Part shown: one piece after another, positions 30,707 to 41,990 of the stretch | Layout: each line of letters begins with the position of its first letter | Position numbering within the stretch: the first letter of the stretch is position 1 | Assembly (NCBI GenBank): GCA_963210315.1 | Contig: OY723312.1 | Location: 992,001 to 1,056,000 of the forward strand | Source: Rhynchopus euleeides | Lineage: Eukaryota; Euglenozoa; Diplonemea; Diplonemida; Diplonemidae | Length of the DNA: 64,000 nt | Direction of reading: 5' to 3' | Made by a program: the position numbers and the translations under genes | Notes under the pieces: generated by a model | The model's database searches: none | Seen by the model: the letters and a program-made list of their open reading frames with translations, nothing else | What the model was told of the DNA's origin: nothing

Positions 30707-32350
30707 ATGGGAAAACGGGTGTCCAGGGGTTCCCTTCCAACCCAAGAACAACTAAAAGCCCCGTTGCATTGCAAAAAAGTCCCTATTATTTCTATTCCTG
30801 AGGTACTTCGGATGGCCAAGGGGCCAGTGCGTGAAAGGATCAGCACACTGCTGGACATGACAGCCAACCCCCAGGCCATGGCGCGGGAGGTCTCAGAGCA
30901 GAGCTGGACCCCGGCAACTGTGAAACCCAAGAGCCAGGCCTTTTCTTCTCGTTTTTCGGTGCAGCTGGAAGAGGCAGGGCTGGTGCGGAGAGCCCCGGAC
31001 TTTGATTTTGGCAAGAGAAACCCTGTTCTGGCTATTTCCCCTTTCGTTGTCTTCGAAGAAAAGCAGGGGTATGGCCCACACGGGGGCCGACTGAGGCCCA
31101 TCATGTGGACCAAAGACCACAACTCCCTCGCGGCAGCTTATGGATACCGCTGCCAAGTTGTTTTCCCCACCTCCCCAACAGTGTTGTCCAGGGTGGAATG
31201 CGAGTGCGCCTCCCAAAGAGACCTAGCGGCTTCCTTTTTTCAGATCCCCATTCCCGAAGAGTCTCAGAAATACTTCACATACCGTGATGACAAGGGGGAG
31301 GCATACTGCCTGACCCGTTTGCCAATGGGGGCGTCGTGGTCCCCAGAGTTGATGCACCTGATCATGTATGCACTTTCCCACTGCTATCTCTCAACCCCCC
31401 CCACGGCGGTATTCTCTCCCTCCCCATCCACATCCACTCCGGAACTGTGCGTTGACGTGTATGTCGACAACGTGCGGTACGCGGGCACCTGGGAGCGTGT
31501 TCGGGAGGCAACGGCGGCGTTTGACGTGGCAGCGAGACGCGCCGGCGCGACGATATCTGAGGCGAGCGACGGTGACACGGAGTACGTCTTCCTCGGGTTC
31601 GGCTTCCACTGCCGTCGAGAGGTGGGCGTTGGGCCCAAGGTGGCGAGGAAGCTGAGGGCGGCGCGGGCGGACCTGATGGCTCAGGGCGAGACGAAGCCGA
31701 GGGTTAGGCGGTGCGACTTGGAATCCTTGGGTGGTCGTCTGGTGTGGGCCTCGCCCCTGGTGGTGCAGCCTCTGGGCAGGTTTATCGACGCCATCATCGC
31801 CCTGCGCCGCAACAGCAACGCATTGAACCGTGGTGCACACCCGGACGAAGAAGTACAGCTCTCCGCGCAAACGACTGAGGCGGCGGTGCGTTGGATCGAC
31901 GCTGCGCTCCAACCGAGGATGTACAAGGAGTTCACCGAGATGAGCCGAGGCCGGGGGGTAGAGATCTGGTCGGATGCTTCGGTGACGGGGTGCGGTGTTG
32001 TGGTGTCAGCAGGCGGCGCTCTTCGATCGTTTGGGCGACGCTGGACCTGGGAAGAGGCTGACGAACTGCCGGAGGAGCAGCGGTCGACGCGGATCGCGGT
32101 GCTTGAGGCACGTGCTGTGGTCTACGGCATGGAGGAGTGTGTCGGGGAGAACGCCTGGGGTGCCAACGTGAAGTGGTACCTTGACAACACCGCGGTGATC
32201 GGGGCGCTGCAGCGCGGGTATTCTCCGGCTCGGGCACTGAACAGAGAGGTGATGCGGATCCTGGGGCTGACGTCATCATATTTCACAGCGGTGCAATGGG
32301 CCTACATCAAATCACGGGATAACCCCGCAGACAAGCCGAGCCGGAGGTAG
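30707..32350 (+). CDS. Reverse transcriptase/RNase H of YR element 1 (unit 4)
   Basis: 547 residues, identical to the unit 1 protein. Confidence 0.9.
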   Translation: MGKRVSRGSLPTQEQLKAPLHCKKVPIISIPEVLRMAKGPVRERISTLLDMTANPQAMAREVSEQSWTPATVKPKSQAFSSRFSVQLEEAGLVRRAPDFDFGKRNPVLAISPFVVFEEKQGYGPHGGRLRPIMWTKDHNSLAAAYGYRCQVVFPTSPTVLSRVECECASQRDLAASFFQIPIPEESQKYFTYRDDKGEAYCLTRLPMGASWSPELMHLIMYALSHCYLSTPPTAVFSPSPSTSTPELCVDVYVDNVRYAGTWERVREATAAFDVAARRAGATISEASDGDTEYVFLGFGFHCRREVGVGPKVARKLRAARADLMAQGETKPRVRRCDLESLGGRLVWASPLVVQPLGRFIDAIIALRRNSNALNRGAHPDEEVQLSAQTTEAAVRWIDAALQPRMYKEFTEMSRGRGVEIWSDASVTGCGVVVSAGGALRSFGRRWTWEEADELPEEQRSTRIAVLEARAVVYGMEECVGENAWGANVKWYLDNTAVIGALQRGYSPARALNREVMRILGLTSSYFTAVQWAYIKSRDNPADKPSRR

Positions 32351-32365
32351 CGCAGGGGTAGCGAA

Positions 32366-33112
32366 GGGGTGTCGTTCGGCGCTGATCGCGCGGCTCTTCC
32401 GCTGCGTCCTGCGGCGACCTGCGTCTTTGGTGACTTCAGCCGCGCGCTCAGCGTACCCCTGCGCTACGAACAGTAATGGTAACAGAAGATCGTGCTGCCC
32501 ACTCCCCACTCCCCTCTCCACCACACTTGTAGGAAGGCTAAGTGCCAAGAGGGCAAGGCTTGCCCGGAATGTGTTGCTGCGTACACTTAGCCTCCCTCAC
32601 ACAGGAACCGATGGGGAACTCTGGCCACAGTGGGCCTGCTCACTAGTCGGAGTTCCCAAGGTTCCTGCCCCCCTCTCCCCTCGGTTCCATGCCATCTCTC
32701 CCCTTCTCTATTCGGTCACAGGAATGTTGGCTTGCAGTCCGTATAATTCTTGGGTTTTACACACAACCCCCCACACCTCAGGTAACGACAAGCTCCAACT
32801 TACTTTCTCCCACGGACTGCGCAAAGCCTTTCTCTTTTTCCCTTCCCTCCCACCCGGGGTGTCGTTCGGCGCTGATCGCGCGGCTCTTCCGCTGCGTCCT
32901 GCGGCGACCTGCGTCTTTGGTGACTTCAGCCGCGCGCTCAGCGTACCCCTGCGCTACGAACAGTAATGGTAACAGAAGATCGTGCTGCCCACTCCCCACT
33001 CCCCTCTCCACCACACTTGTAGGAAGGCTAAGTGCCAAGAGGGCAAGGCTTGCCCGGAATGTGTTGCTGCGTACACTTAGCCTCCCTCACACAGGAACCG
33101 ATGGGGAACTCT
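32366..33112 (+). repeat. Split direct repeats B1-A2-B2 (unit 4)
   Basis: B1 32366-32622, A2 32622-32839, B2 32856-33112. Confidence 0.88.
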
Positions 33113-33160
33113 GATCCGGAAGTGCATTGCGGGCATGGCGGGTATGAGGCAGGACATCGT

Positions 33161-33810
33161 CAGTGTCTGGACAGCACTCCTGGGCTCGGCCCAGGGACTG
33201 GACATCACTCCCTGGCTCGGCCCAGTGTCTGGACAGCACTCCTGGGCTCGGCCCAGGGACTGGACATCACTCCCTGGCTCGGCCCAGTGTCTGGACAGCA
33301 CTCCTGGGCTCGGCCCAGGGTCTGGACACCACTCCTGGGCTCGGCCCAGTGTCTGGACACCACTCCCTGGCTCGGCCCAGGGACTGGACAGCACTCCTGA
33401 GCTCGGCCCAGTGTCTGGACAGCACTCCTGGGCTCGGCCCAGGGTCTGGACACCACTCCCTGGCTCGGCCCAGGGTCTGGACATCACTCCCTGGCTCGGC
33501 CCAGGGTCTGGACATCACTCCTGGGCTCGGCCCAGGGTCTGGACAGCACTCCTGGGCTCGGCCCAGGGACTGGACAGCACTCCTGAGCTCGGCCCAGTGC
33601 CTGGACAGCACTCCTGGGCTCGGCCCAGGGACTGGACAGCACTCCTGAGCTCGGCCCAGTGCCTGGACAGCACTCCTGGGCTCGGCCCAGGGTCTGGACA
33701 CCACTCCCTGGCTCGGCCCAGGGTCTGGACATCACTCCTGGGCTCGGCCCAGTGTCTGGACACGACTCGTCGGCTCGGCCCAGTGGGTCGAGCCCAGGAG
33801 TGATGTCCAG
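33161..33810. repeat. 31-bp minisatellite B (unit 5)
   Basis: As in unit 1. Confidence 0.95.
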
Positions 33811-34510
33811 ACACTGTCTGGACGGGAAGCTCCCCGCAGTGAGTGGTCGGGGGCCGTGGCCACGACCTCGGGGTGATGTCCAGCCGAGCAGAACGTGGCG
33901 CCCGGAGTACCGAGTGTTTGCTCCACTCAGAGGGGGTTCGATGCAGGACCCCTTCCCAGTCATGATCTCCTCAGTGCCTCCATCGATCCCCTCCGTCAGG
34001 GATCTTGCTGTGTGTAACATTAGCACAAGACCTAAACCCGCATCGCGTACCCATCCTTCGAAACCGTGCGATGTGCAATGTTGTGTTCATGTAGCTAGCT
34101 CGGAGAGTGTCTTAGCGAGCCCGCAAGGCTAGCTATATTTGCACCGTCCAACCAAATCTTGCTCAGCTTCGACTTGGCGCCGAGAGAGTTACGAGCGCTG
34201 CCCATAGAATCAGGTGTGCCGGGCGTGTGTGTCTTTATCAACACACGCAGACTCCTGCATACAGTAGACGGCCTACAGGCGAGGCGGAGTGTGACCTACT
34301 GTTGGGGGTGGTGAACTGGTCTGCGACGTCATCCTGCTGGTGTGCGACGTCTCCACCTCCTGCGGCACAGGGGGCCTTGTGATCTGGAGCGCTGGGGCAG
34401 CGCGGTGCAATGTCGGAGTGCGGACGGGCCAAGTCCCCCTGCTCCTGTGCATGCAGCGCAGATTTCTTGTTGCTGCGGTCCAGACAGCGGGCCGAGACCG
34501 GATGTGATGT

Positions 34511-34659
34511 CGGCCCACCCTCGGGACATCACTGCCTGGCTCGGCCCACCCTCTGGACAGGACTGCGTGGCTCGGCCCATTCTCGGGACAGCACTGCCTA
34601 GCTCGGCCCACCCTCGGGACAGCACTGTCTGGCTCGGCCCGTTCTCGGGACAGCACTGT
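34511..34659. repeat. 31-bp minisatellite C, short block (unit 5)
   Basis: As in unit 1, with the same breakpoint. Confidence 0.95.
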
Positions 34660-34741
34660 CAACTTACTTTCTCCCACGGACTGCGCAAAGCCTTTCTCTT
34701 TTTACACTTCAGAGAAGCAGTCCGTGGGAGAAGCTCTTAAA

Positions 34742-35725
34742 ATGGAAGCGGTTACACAGATGCTCGACAGGCTCCACCAGCGCGGAGTGACCGAGATTGT
34801 GTACGAGGTCAGAGCATCCCCACAGGATGGCGACGAAATTGGGGGAGAGTACTCTCGCCACGCGGGGGTGCTGCGAAAAAATGAGGACAACACGTACACC
34901 ATCCTCTACACCCTGCCGTTAGAGGAACTCGATGAAGTCGAGCCCACGGGGTTGCAAGAATGCACCATCCCCGTGGTGGGGTTTGACTACGCCAACCTCA
35001 GATCGGTGCATGAATACGCGAGGAAGCAGACCAAGGCACAACTCGACCTCATGAGAGAGTCGGTACTAGACCTCGCCAAGGCGGTCCGCGAAGGCGCCAA
35101 GCAGGCGGGGACTGGGGGGAAAGCGGGAGGTGAGGCCGGGGCGGCACAGGCGCAACCGGAGGGGAGCAGCCCCCCTACCCAGGACCCCCCCAAGCTCCCG
35201 ACAATCGGGAACCTGCAGTCGGCCCTCAGCCTGCCCAACATGAGGCCGGCTTGCGTCTCCCAGTGGCAGGGGTTTTTGAAGGCAGGAGGGGTGGCAGCGG
35301 CGCGGGAGATGATCCGAGACCTGAGGCTGCAGTTCGGGACATCGAACAAGGTGACCCACCTGAGCACGTGGGTCGCCCTCGCGCAGGAGGCTGCTGAGCG
35401 GGGGTTCTGGTCCACCACCGTGACCCAGATGGGGAACCAGCTGCTGCACGAGCTGGTGGTGAATGAGGCGTGGAAACAACACAGGATCCCCCGGGCGCAG
35501 GTGGAGGCGGAGATGCGGACGGCCGACACGGAAGCATCCGCTGCTGACCGGGCCATCGCCAAGCTGGCGGGGCGTGCACGCACGACGAAGGGGGGAAAGG
35601 GGGGCAACGGTGGCCCTCCCCAGTCTTTTCCCCCCCCGAATCGGTATTCCCCCTACCCCCACCACACATTTCAGGGAAAGGGGGGAAAGGGGGGGAAACC
35701 CCGGGGCAACACCAACTGGAATTAA
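34742..35725 (+). CDS. Gag-like protein of YR element 1 (unit 5)
   Basis: 327 residues, identical to the unit 1 protein. Confidence 0.75.
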   Translation: MEAVTQMLDRLHQRGVTEIVYEVRASPQDGDEIGGEYSRHAGVLRKNEDNTYTILYTLPLEELDEVEPTGLQECTIPVVGFDYANLRSVHEYARKQTKAQLDLMRESVLDLAKAVREGAKQAGTGGKAGGEAGAAQAQPEGSSPPTQDPPKLPTIGNLQSALSLPNMRPACVSQWQGFLKAGGVAAAREMIRDLRLQFGTSNKVTHLSTWVALAQEAAERGFWSTTVTQMGNQLLHELVVNEAWKQHRIPRAQVEAEMRTADTEASAADRAIAKLAGRARTTKGGKGGNGGPPQSFPPPNRYSPYPHHTFQGKGGKGGKPRGNTNWN

Positions 35726-35748
35726 CACCGGCACTCGGCCAGGACATC

Positions 35749-36813
35749 ATGCAGGCACTCGGCCAAATCACGGCACTCTGCCAAAAACTGGGACAGGAAA
35801 GGCCCCCCCAACCCCCTACCCCCCCTCCCGCCCCCCAGAACATCGTCCAGAACACTCTGTCGGAGGTGTACACGCAAGCTGCGCCGGCAAGGACCCGGGC
35901 CAGGGACGACCACACTCTGTGGGAAGCAAAGGAACGGCTGGAAGAAGTCATGAAAGAGAGCCTGGCGGAACGCACAATCTCCACCAGGGGTGGGCTATGG
36001 AAAAGACTGGAAAGTTGGTGTGTGACAGCAGACCTCTCCCTACCCCCCTCGGAAGATGCAGCAGTTCTGTTTCTGGCGGGAATGACCCACTTGACAACAA
36101 GCACAGTCAAAAATTATGCATCGGCAATAAACGCAGTCGGTCTGCAGCAGGGGAATTGGTCCCCGCTCCCCCTTCAGGGCTATGCCAACGCACTGGCTCG
36201 TGCGACCCCCTTTTCCCCCCCGAAGCAAGCTGTCCCCGCAAAAAAGGCCGAAGTGACCCAGGCGGTGTTTGTTCTGTTCACAAGGGGGCACGAGGTGGAG
36301 GCGAACCTGTTGTTGTTTCTGTGGAAGACAGCCTGCCGCTACCGCGATGCGGCAGATCTCACGGTAAAGGATGTGAAACCCACAGCATGTGGAACACGAC
36401 TCGTGGTGGATTTTTACAGGTCAAAGGCAATCAAGACGACCCCATTTGTGGATCGCAGGTTCGCAGTTGCAGCGGGGGCGGGTTTGGAGCGTCTGATTGC
36501 GTTCGTGGTGGAGAAAAGACAGACATGCCCCTTGGAATCCCTTCTGTTCGGTGTCCCCCACTCCCAATTTCTGCGCCTTCTCCGCCAATGCCCCAACTGC
36601 CAAGAGTGGACGCTTCATTCACCCCGACGGGGGGCCCTGCAATTTCTAGCCACACTGGCAGCCAACGGTATCCTCCCCCCCCAGGACATCCCCAGGATTG
36701 CCAGGCACAAAACCGCGAACCCCATTCTTCCCCCCACCACCATGAGATACCTCGCGAACGTGAACGAGGAGGTGGCCCTGGCCCTCTCCCCAGAGTGTTG
36801 TGCCCGTCTTTAA
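35749..36813 (+). CDS. Tyrosine recombinase of YR element 1 (unit 5)
   Basis: 354 residues, identical to the unit 1 protein. Confidence 0.88.
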   Translation: MQALGQITALCQKLGQERPPQPPTPPPAPQNIVQNTLSEVYTQAAPARTRARDDHTLWEAKERLEEVMKESLAERTISTRGGLWKRLESWCVTADLSLPPSEDAAVLFLAGMTHLTTSTVKNYASAINAVGLQQGNWSPLPLQGYANALARATPFSPPKQAVPAKKAEVTQAVFVLFTRGHEVEANLLLFLWKTACRYRDAADLTVKDVKPTACGTRLVVDFYRSKAIKTTPFVDRRFAVAAGAGLERLIAFVVEKRQTCPLESLLFGVPHSQFLRLLRQCPNCQEWTLHSPRRGALQFLATLAANGILPPQDIPRIARHKTANPILPPTTMRYLANVNEEVALALSPECCARL

Positions 36814-36854
36814 CGGAACTTGGTGCCCCCCCCGAGCATAGTAGCCACTCCGGC

Positions 36855-38498
36855 ATGGGAAAACGGGTGTCCAGGGGTTCCCTTCCAACCCAAGAACAAC
36901 TAAAAGCCCCGTTGCATTGCAAAAAAGTCCCTATTATTTCTATTCCTGAGGTACTTCGGATGGCCAAGGGGCCAGTGCGTGAAAGGATCAGCACACTGCT
37001 GGACATGACAGCCAACCCCCAGGCCATGGCGCGGGAGGTCTCAGAGCAGAGCTGGACCCCGGCAACTGTGAAACCCAAGAGCCAGGCCTTTTCTTCTCGT
37101 TTTTCGGTGCAGCTGGAAGAGGCAGGGCTGGTGCGGAGAGCCCCGGACTTTGATTTTGGCAAGAGAAACCCTGTTCTGGCTATTTCCCCTTTCGTTGTCT
37201 TCGAAGAAAAGCAGGGGTATGGCCCACACGGGGGCCGACTGAGGCCCATCATGTGGACCAAAGACCACAACTCCCTCGCGGCAGCTTATGGATACCGCTG
37301 CCAAGTTGTTTTCCCCACCTCCCCAACAGTGTTGTCCAGGGTGGAATGCGAGTGCGCCTCCCAAAGAGACCTAGCGGCTTCCTTTTTTCAGATCCCCATT
37401 CCCGAAGAGTCTCAGAAATACTTCACATACCGTGATGACAAGGGGGAGGCATACTGCCTGACCCGTTTGCCAATGGGGGCGTCGTGGTCCCCAGAGTTGA
37501 TGCACCTGATCATGTATGCACTTTCCCACTGCTATCTCTCAACCCCCCCCACGGCGGTATTCTCTCCCTCCCCATCCACATCCACTCCGGAACTGTGCGT
37601 TGACGTGTATGTCGACAACGTGCGGTACGCGGGCACCTGGGAGCGTGTTCGGGAGGCAACGGCGGCGTTTGACGTGGCAGCGAGACGCGCCGGCGCGACG
37701 ATATCTGAGGCGAGCGACGGTGACACGGAGTACGTCTTCCTCGGGTTCGGCTTCCACTGCCGTCGAGAGGTGGGCGTTGGGCCCAAGGTGGCGAGGAAGC
37801 TGAGGGCGGCGCGGGCGGACCTGATGGCTCAGGGCGAGACGAAGCCGAGGGTTAGGCGGTGCGACTTGGAATCCTTGGGTGGTCGTCTGGTGTGGGCCTC
37901 GCCCCTGGTGGTGCAGCCTCTGGGCAGGTTTATCGACGCCATCATCGCCCTGCGCCGCAACAGCAACGCATTGAACCGTGGTGCACACCCGGACGAAGAA
38001 GTACAGCTCTCCGCGCAAACGACTGAGGCGGCGGTGCGTTGGATCGACGCTGCGCTCCAACCGAGGATGTACAAGGAGTTCACCGAGATGAGCCGAGGCC
38101 GGGGGGTAGAGATCTGGTCGGATGCTTCGGTGACGGGGTGCGGTGTTGTGGTGTCAGCAGGCGGCGCTCTTCGATCGTTTGGGCGACGCTGGACCTGGGA
38201 AGAGGCTGACGAACTGCCGGAGGAGCAGCGGTCGACGCGGATCGCGGTGCTTGAGGCACGTGCTGTGGTCTACGGCATGGAGGAGTGTGTCGGGGAGAAC
38301 GCCTGGGGTGCCAACGTGAAGTGGTACCTTGACAACACCGCGGTGATCGGGGCGCTGCAGCGCGGGTATTCTCCGGCTCGGGCACTGAACAGAGAGGTGA
38401 TGCGGATCCTGGGGCTGACGTCATCATATTTCACAGCGGTGCAATGGGCCTACATCAAATCACGGGATAACCCCGCAGACAAGCCGAGCCGGAGGTAG
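36855..38498 (+). CDS. Reverse transcriptase/RNase H of YR element 1 (unit 5)
   Basis: 547 residues, identical to the unit 1 protein. Confidence 0.9.
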   Translation: MGKRVSRGSLPTQEQLKAPLHCKKVPIISIPEVLRMAKGPVRERISTLLDMTANPQAMAREVSEQSWTPATVKPKSQAFSSRFSVQLEEAGLVRRAPDFDFGKRNPVLAISPFVVFEEKQGYGPHGGRLRPIMWTKDHNSLAAAYGYRCQVVFPTSPTVLSRVECECASQRDLAASFFQIPIPEESQKYFTYRDDKGEAYCLTRLPMGASWSPELMHLIMYALSHCYLSTPPTAVFSPSPSTSTPELCVDVYVDNVRYAGTWERVREATAAFDVAARRAGATISEASDGDTEYVFLGFGFHCRREVGVGPKVARKLRAARADLMAQGETKPRVRRCDLESLGGRLVWASPLVVQPLGRFIDAIIALRRNSNALNRGAHPDEEVQLSAQTTEAAVRWIDAALQPRMYKEFTEMSRGRGVEIWSDASVTGCGVVVSAGGALRSFGRRWTWEEADELPEEQRSTRIAVLEARAVVYGMEECVGENAWGANVKWYLDNTAVIGALQRGYSPARALNREVMRILGLTSSYFTAVQWAYIKSRDNPADKPSRR

Positions 38499-38513
38499 CG
38501 CAGGGGTAGCGAA

Positions 38514-39260
38514 GGGGTGTCGTTCGGCGCTGATCGCGCGGCTCTTCCGCTGCGTCCTGCGGCGACCTGCGTCTTTGGTGACTTCAGCCGCGCGCTCAGC
38601 GTACCCCTGCGCTACGAACAGTAATGGTAACAGAAGATCGTGCTGCCCACTCCCCACTCCCCTCTCCACCACACTTGTAGGAAGGCTAAGTGCCAAGAGG
38701 GCAAGGCTTGCCCGGAATGTGTTGCTGCGTACACTTAGCCTCCCTCACACAGGAACCGATGGGGAACTCTGGCCACAGTGGGCCTGCTCACTAGTCGGAG
38801 TTCCCAAGGTTCCTGCCCCCCTCTCCCCTCGGTTCCATGCCATCTCTCCCCTTCTCTATTCGGTCACAGGAATGTTGGCTTGCAGTCCGTATAATTCTTG
38901 GGTTTTACACACAACCCCCCACACCTCAGGTAACGACAAGCTCCAACTTACTTTCTCCCACGGACTGCGCAAAGCCTTTCTCTTTTTCCCTTCCCTCCCA
39001 CCCGGGGTGTCGTTCGGCGCTGATCGCGCGGCTCTTCCGCTGCGTCCTGCGGCGACCTGCGTCTTTGGTGACTTCAGCCGCGCGCTCAGCGTACCCCTGC
39101 GCTACGAACAGTAATGGTAACAGAAGATCGTGCTGCCCACTCCCCACTCCCCTCTCCACCACACTTGTAGGAAGGCTAAGTGCCAAGAGGGCAAGGCTTG
39201 CCCGGAATGTGTTGCTGCGTACACTTAGCCTCCCTCACACAGGAACCGATGGGGAACTCT
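38514..39260 (+). repeat. Split direct repeats B1-A2-B2 (unit 5)
   Basis: B1 38514-38770, A2 38770-38987, B2 39004-39260. Confidence 0.88.
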
Positions 39261-39308
39261 GATCCGGAAGTGCATTGCGGGCATGGCGGGTATGAGGCAG
39301 GACATCGT

Positions 39309-39958
39309 CAGTGTCTGGACAGCACTCCTGGGCTCGGCCCAGGGACTGGACATCACTCCCTGGCTCGGCCCAGTGTCTGGACAGCACTCCTGGGCTCGGC
39401 CCAGGGACTGGACATCACTCCCTGGCTCGGCCCAGTGTCTGGACAGCACTCCTGGGCTCGGCCCAGGGTCTGGACACCACTCCTGGGCTCGGCCCAGTGT
39501 CTGGACACCACTCCCTGGCTCGGCCCAGGGACTGGACAGCACTCCTGAGCTCGGCCCAGTGTCTGGACAGCACTCCTGGGCTCGGCCCAGGGTCTGGACA
39601 CCACTCCCTGGCTCGGCCCAGGGTCTGGACATCACTCCCTGGCTCGGCCCAGGGTCTGGACATCACTCCTGGGCTCGGCCCAGGGTCTGGACAGCACTCC
39701 TGGGCTCGGCCCAGGGACTGGACAGCACTCCTGAGCTCGGCCCAGTGCCTGGACAGCACTCCTGGGCTCGGCCCAGGGACTGGACAGCACTCCTGAGCTC
39801 GGCCCAGTGCCTGGACAGCACTCCTGGGCTCGGCCCAGGGTCTGGACACCACTCCCTGGCTCGGCCCAGGGTCTGGACATCACTCCTGGGCTCGGCCCAG
39901 TGTCTGGACACGACTCGTCGGCTCGGCCCAGTGGGTCGAGCCCAGGAGTGATGTCCAG
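39309..39958. repeat. 31-bp minisatellite B (unit 6)
   Basis: As in unit 1. The spacer follows at 39959-40658. Confidence 0.95.
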
Positions 39959-40658
39959 ACACTGTCTGGACGGGAAGCTCCCCGCAGTGAGTGGTCGGGG
40001 GCCGTGGCCACGACCTCGGGGTGATGTCCAGCCGAGCAGAACGTGGCGCCCGGAGTACCGAGTGTTTGCTCCACTCAGAGGGGGTTCGATGCAGGACCCC
40101 TTCCCAGTCATGATCTCCTCAGTGCCTCCATCGATCCCCTCCGTCAGGGATCTTGCTGTGTGTAACATTAGCACAAGACCTAAACCCGCATCGCGTACCC
40201 ATCCTTCGAAACCGTGCGATGTGCAATGTTGTGTTCATGTAGCTAGCTCGGAGAGTGTCTTAGCGAGCCCGCAAGGCTAGCTATATTTGCACCGTCCAAC
40301 CAAATCTTGCTCAGCTTCGACTTGGCGCCGAGAGAGTTACGAGCGCTGCCCATAGAATCAGGTGTGCCGGGCGTGTGTGTCTTTATCAACACACGCAGAC
40401 TCCTGCATACAGTAGACGGCCTACAGGCGAGGCGGAGTGTGACCTACTGTTGGGGGTGGTGAACTGGTCTGCGACGTCATCCTGCTGGTGTGCGACGTCT
40501 CCACCTCCTGCGGCACAGGGGGCCTTGTGATCTGGAGCGCTGGGGCAGCGCGGTGCAATGTCGGAGTGCGGACGGGCCAAGTCCCCCTGCTCCTGTGCAT
40601 GCAGCGCAGATTTCTTGTTGCTGCGGTCCAGACAGCGGGCCGAGACCGGATGTGATGT

Positions 40659-41990
40659 CGGCCCACCCTCGGGACATCACTGCCTGGCTCGGCCCACCCT
40701 CTGGACAGGACTGCGTGGCTCGGCCCATTCTCGGGACAGCACTGCCTAGCTCGGCCCACCCTCGGGACAGCACTGTCTGGCTCGGCCCGTTCTCGGGACA
40801 GCACTGTCTGGCTCGGCCCGTTCTCGGGACAGCACTGTCTGGCTCGGCCCATTCTCGGGACAGCACTGTCTGGCTCGGCCCACCCTTGGGACAGCACTGC
40901 CTGGCTCGGCCCATTCTCGGGACAGCACTGCCTAGCTCGGCCCACCCTCGGGACAGCACTGTCTGGCTCGGCCCGTTCTCGGGACAGCACTGTCTGGCTC
41001 GGCCCATTCTCGGGACAGCACTGTCTGGCTCGGCCCACCCTTGGGACAGCACTGCCTGGCTCGGCCCATTCTCGGGACAGCACTGCCTAGCTCGGCCCAC
41101 CCTCGGGACAGCACTGTCTGGCTCGGCCCGTTCTCGGGACAGCACTGTCTGGCTCGGCCCGTTCTCGGGACAGCACTGTCTGGCTCGGCCCATTCTCGGG
41201 ACAGCACTGTCTGGCTCGGCCCATTCTCGGGACAGCACTGTCTGGCTCGGCCCACCCTTGGGACAGCACTGCCTGGCTCGGCCCATTCTCGGGACAGCAC
41301 TGCCTAGCTCGGCCCACCCTCGGGACAGCACTGTCTGGCTCGGCCCGTTCTCGGGACAGCACTGTCTGGCTCGGCCCATTCTCGGGACAGCACTGTCTGG
41401 CTCGGCCCACCCTTGGGACAGCACTGCCTGGCTCGGCCCATTCTCGGGACAGCACTGCCTAGCTCGGCCCACCCTCGGGACAGCACTGTCTGGCTCGGCC
41501 CGTTCTCGGGACAGCACTGTCTGGCTCGGCCCATTCTCGGGACAGCACTGTCTGGCTCGGCCCATTCTCGGGACAGCACTGTCTGGCTCGGCCCACCCTT
41601 GGGACAGCACTGCCTGGCTCGGCCCATTCTCGGGACAGCACTGCCTAGCTCGGCCCACCCTCGGGACAGCACTGTCTGGCTCGGCCCGTTCTCGGGACAG
41701 CACTGTCTGGCTCGGCCCACCCTTGGGACAGCACTGCCTGGCTCGGCCCATTCTCGGGACATCACTGTCTGGCTCGGCCCACCCTTGGGACAGCACTGTC
41801 TGGCTCGGCCCGTTCTCGGGACAGCACTGTCTGGCTCGGCCCATTCTCGGGACAGCACTGTCTGGCTCGGCCCACCCTTGGGACAGCACTGCCTGGCTCG
41901 GCCCATTCTCGGGACATCACTGTCTGGCTCGGCCCACCCTTGGGACAGCACTGTCTGGCTCGGCCCGTTCTCGGGACAGCACTGCCTGGC
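40659..41990. repeat. 31-bp minisatellite C, long block
   Basis: About 43 copies of the family C unit with three main variants around GGACAGCACTG (CCCATTCTC, CCCGTTCTC, CCCACCCT before it) that recur in a partly regular order, suggesting higher-order blocks of five to seven units. Long frames on both strands are repeat translations. Confidence 0.95.

Larger units (their letters stand above)
26965..33112 (+). repeat. Tandem array unit 4 (6148 bp)
   Basis: Same length and content as unit 1; the spacer lies at 27663-28362. Confidence 0.95.
28512..33112 (+). mobile_element. YR retrotransposon, element 1 (unit 4)
   Basis: Full copy with shortened A1 at 28512-28555, leader hairpin at 28521-28584 and three intact genes. 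Confidence 0.88.
33113..39260 (+). repeat. Tandem array unit 5 (6148 bp)
   Basis: Last unit that carries an element; the spacer lies at 33811-34510. Confidence 0.95.
34660..39260 (+). mobile_element. YR retrotransposon, element 1 (unit 5)
   Basis: Full copy with shortened A1 at 34660-34703, leader hairpin at 34669-34732 and three intact genes. Confidence 0.88.
39261..41990 (+). repeat. Array unit 6: element-free terminal unit
   Basis: Cyclase stub, minisatellite B and spacer as in the other units, identical up to 40807, where the others switch to element 1. Here minisatellite C simply continues. It therefore shows the host arrangement to the right of the array, as unit 1 shows it to the left. 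Confidence 0.92.
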
